This document shows positions 62,910 through 64,000 of a stretch of 64,000 nt of DNA, in pieces (within the stretch, counting starts at the first letter, position 1; each line of letters starts with the position of its first letter). A model generated the notes under the pieces. It ran no database searches. It was not told the DNA's origin and saw only the letters and a program-made list of their open reading frames with translations. The DNA is from Yersinia mollaretii ATCC 43969 (lineage in GTDB: Bacteria > Pseudomonadota > Gammaproteobacteria > Enterobacterales > Enterobacteriaceae), in assembly GCF_013282725.1 (NCBI RefSeq), contig NZ_CP054043.1, positions 62,001-126,000 on the forward strand. The letters are read 5' to 3'. The translations under genes and the position numbers were made by a program.

Positions 62910-63532
62910 AGATTATTCCCACGAATCTTATAAATAAGCTGATGATGGACTGCTGCATTGCTGGTGCTTTGCCCAGCCAATTGCACTCTGTAAATCTGCG
63001 CAGATGCTGGCTCGGATAAGAGTCGAACAGAAAAATGCGTTACGGTGACCTCTTTTGGGTCAAACACTCTTTCCCAACCACCACCAGCGCAATTCAGCTC
63101 CCCACGTTGAGTTTCCAATGCTTTATTGCGCAGACGATAGCCAAAGTATTCGGACTCCTGATGCTTTTCCCCCTCCCATCGGCCATTACGGTTAAGGTCA
63201 TACGCAACGATCAGGCAAGAATCCGTAGTTTCACCCGGATATTGCTGTGTAGTGACCGCTTTTCCTTTGCACTCTCCGTGGCAAAAACCAGCTCGTCGCA
63301 AATCCTTCTCCAGCGTTGCCATCGCCTGACTGAGTACCAGTTCCAGATGGTAGTGCTGCTGCAAAGTTGATATCTGCTGGCGTAATTTAGGGAAAACCTG
63401 TGCCGAGCCAAGCATAATGATGCTGCCAATACTTAATGCCAGCATCATTTCCGGCAGTGTAAAACCTGAAATATCTTTATGCCAAAAGTGTTCCGATAGT
63501 GGCCCTATTGGTTTTTTGATCACTCTTGGCAT
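62906..63532 (-). CDS. ppdB: Prepilin-type protein PpdB
   Basis: The 208-residue protein has a leader ending HKDISG, then the prepilin motif G|FTLPEMMLALSIGSIIMLGS with Glu5 and a hydrophobic helix. The long 28-residue leader before the cleavage site is unusual; a shorter start may be used. The globular part has four cysteines (GFCHGECKG is distinctive). Homologous to PpdB/PilW-GspJ-like minor pseudopilins. It overlaps the ppdA frame by 13 bp. Confidence 0.82.
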   Translation of the reverse strand: MPRVIKKPIGPLSEHFWHKDISGFTLPEMMLALSIGSIIMLGSAQVFPKLRQQISTLQQHYHLELVLSQAMATLEKDLRRAGFCHGECKGKAVTTQQYPGETTDSCLIVAYDLNRNGRWEGEKHQESEYFGYRLRNKALETQRGELNCAGGGWERVFDPKEVTVTHFSVRLLSEPASAQIYRVQLAGQSTSNAAVHHQLIYKIRGNNL

Positions 63533-64000
63533 ACGTAGATACCTGATATTGACTGGCCTTCACTGCACAACCTCATTCGCCCCCGACTGGAAATAATCAG
63601 CCGGATACGCCCTGCGGGGCTATTGAGTAGAATACTTCCTGCTTGGGCCGTGTTTCTTACCCCGTAAAAACCCACATCTTTTTGCAATGAAATAGCGATA
63701 GTGACATCAGGATAAGGCAGAATAAACACGTTGCCGGCTAATGCAGAGCAAGGCGTTGCAGGGTTATTGCCACTGCCTAAGCAGCCCAGCCTATTTTTCT
63801 GTATCCACAATAATGCCGTGTCGTTGTTACGATTCACCTGCACCTGCAAATGTGTTAAGTAGGCCAGTAATTGACGTGCGCTATCAGCCAGTTTTTCCCG
63901 TTGCCGGTAATGGTGCCAACTTTGCGCCCCCCATGTCGCCATCACGCCAACCAATGCAATAACCAGCAACACCTCAATCAGGCTGATACCTTTTTGTTTT
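63520..64000 (-). CDS. ppdA: Prepilin-type protein PpdA (5' end outside window)
   Basis: The frame is open to the right edge and reads KQKGISLIEVLLVIALVGVM there, a classic G|ISLIE prepilin cleavage site, so the true start lies just outside. The visible 159 residues contain the N-terminal helix, then a FimT/GspH-like globular domain (IRLIISSRGRMRLCSEGQ). It is the first gene of the four-gene minor-pseudopilin operon that leads to recC. Confidence 0.85.
   Translation of the reverse strand, partial: KQKGISLIEVLLVIALVGVMATWGAQSWHHYRQREKLADSARQLLAYLTHLQVQVNRNNDTALLWIQKNRLGCLGSGNNPATPCSALAGNVFILPYPDVTIAISLQKDVGFYGVRNTAQAGSILLNSPAGRIRLIISSRGRMRLCSEGQSISGIYVCQE

Overview
The window is a stretch of enterobacterial chromosome, almost certainly from the genus Yersinia (species not resolvable by eye). 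The housekeeping proteins are close to their E. coli counterparts, gene order largely follows two E. coli segments (about 4 min and about 63 min), and a 126-bp ERIC-type palindrome of the kind common in yersiniae lies at the joint. No phage, IS element, CRISPR array or plasmid gene is visible.

Left part (1-30.4 kb). A partial yaeQ, yaeP-rof, a small periplasmic cytochrome c, tilS and gloA2 (yaeR) are followed by an AT-rich island of two genes. These encode a pertussis-toxin-S1-like ADP-ribosyltransferase with its own export signal and a small exported partner that looks like a B subunit. The island sits where E. coli carries ldcC. Then comes the long minus-strand envelope and macromolecule cluster, in transcription order rpsB-tsf-pyrH-frr-dxr-uppS-cdsA-rseP-bamA-skp-lpxD-fabZ-lpxA-lpxB-rnhB-dnaE-accA. 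It joins translation, isoprenoid and phospholipid synthesis, outer-membrane protein assembly, lipid A synthesis, the replicative polymerase and fatty-acid synthesis. Divergent from rpsB, on the plus strand, are map, glnD, dapD and yaeH.

Junction (30.4-32.8 kb). An AT-rich gene for a large metzincin-type metalloprotease, with at least four repeated modules and an HExxHxxGxxD zinc site, is followed by the ERIC element. This marks the change from the 4-min to the 63-min gene order.

Right part (32.8-64 kb). yqcA-truC-yqcC, the CsrA-sequestering RNA csrB with an upstream UvrY-type palindrome, syd, queF, ppnN, xni, rlmM, ygdD, gcvA and the divergent sRNA gcvB, ygdI, the csdA-csdE sulfur-transfer pair, tcdA, mltA, three identical initiator tRNAs, amiC, argA behind tandem ARG boxes, the recC-ptrA-recB-recD locus, and four minor pseudopilin-type genes (ppdC, ygdB, ppdB and the start of ppdA), which runs off the window.

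The two most notable items are the two-gene AB-type toxin locus, whose A chain carries a predicted disulfide loop around an RMKR site, and the repeat-bearing metalloprotease with aspartate as the predicted third zinc ligand.
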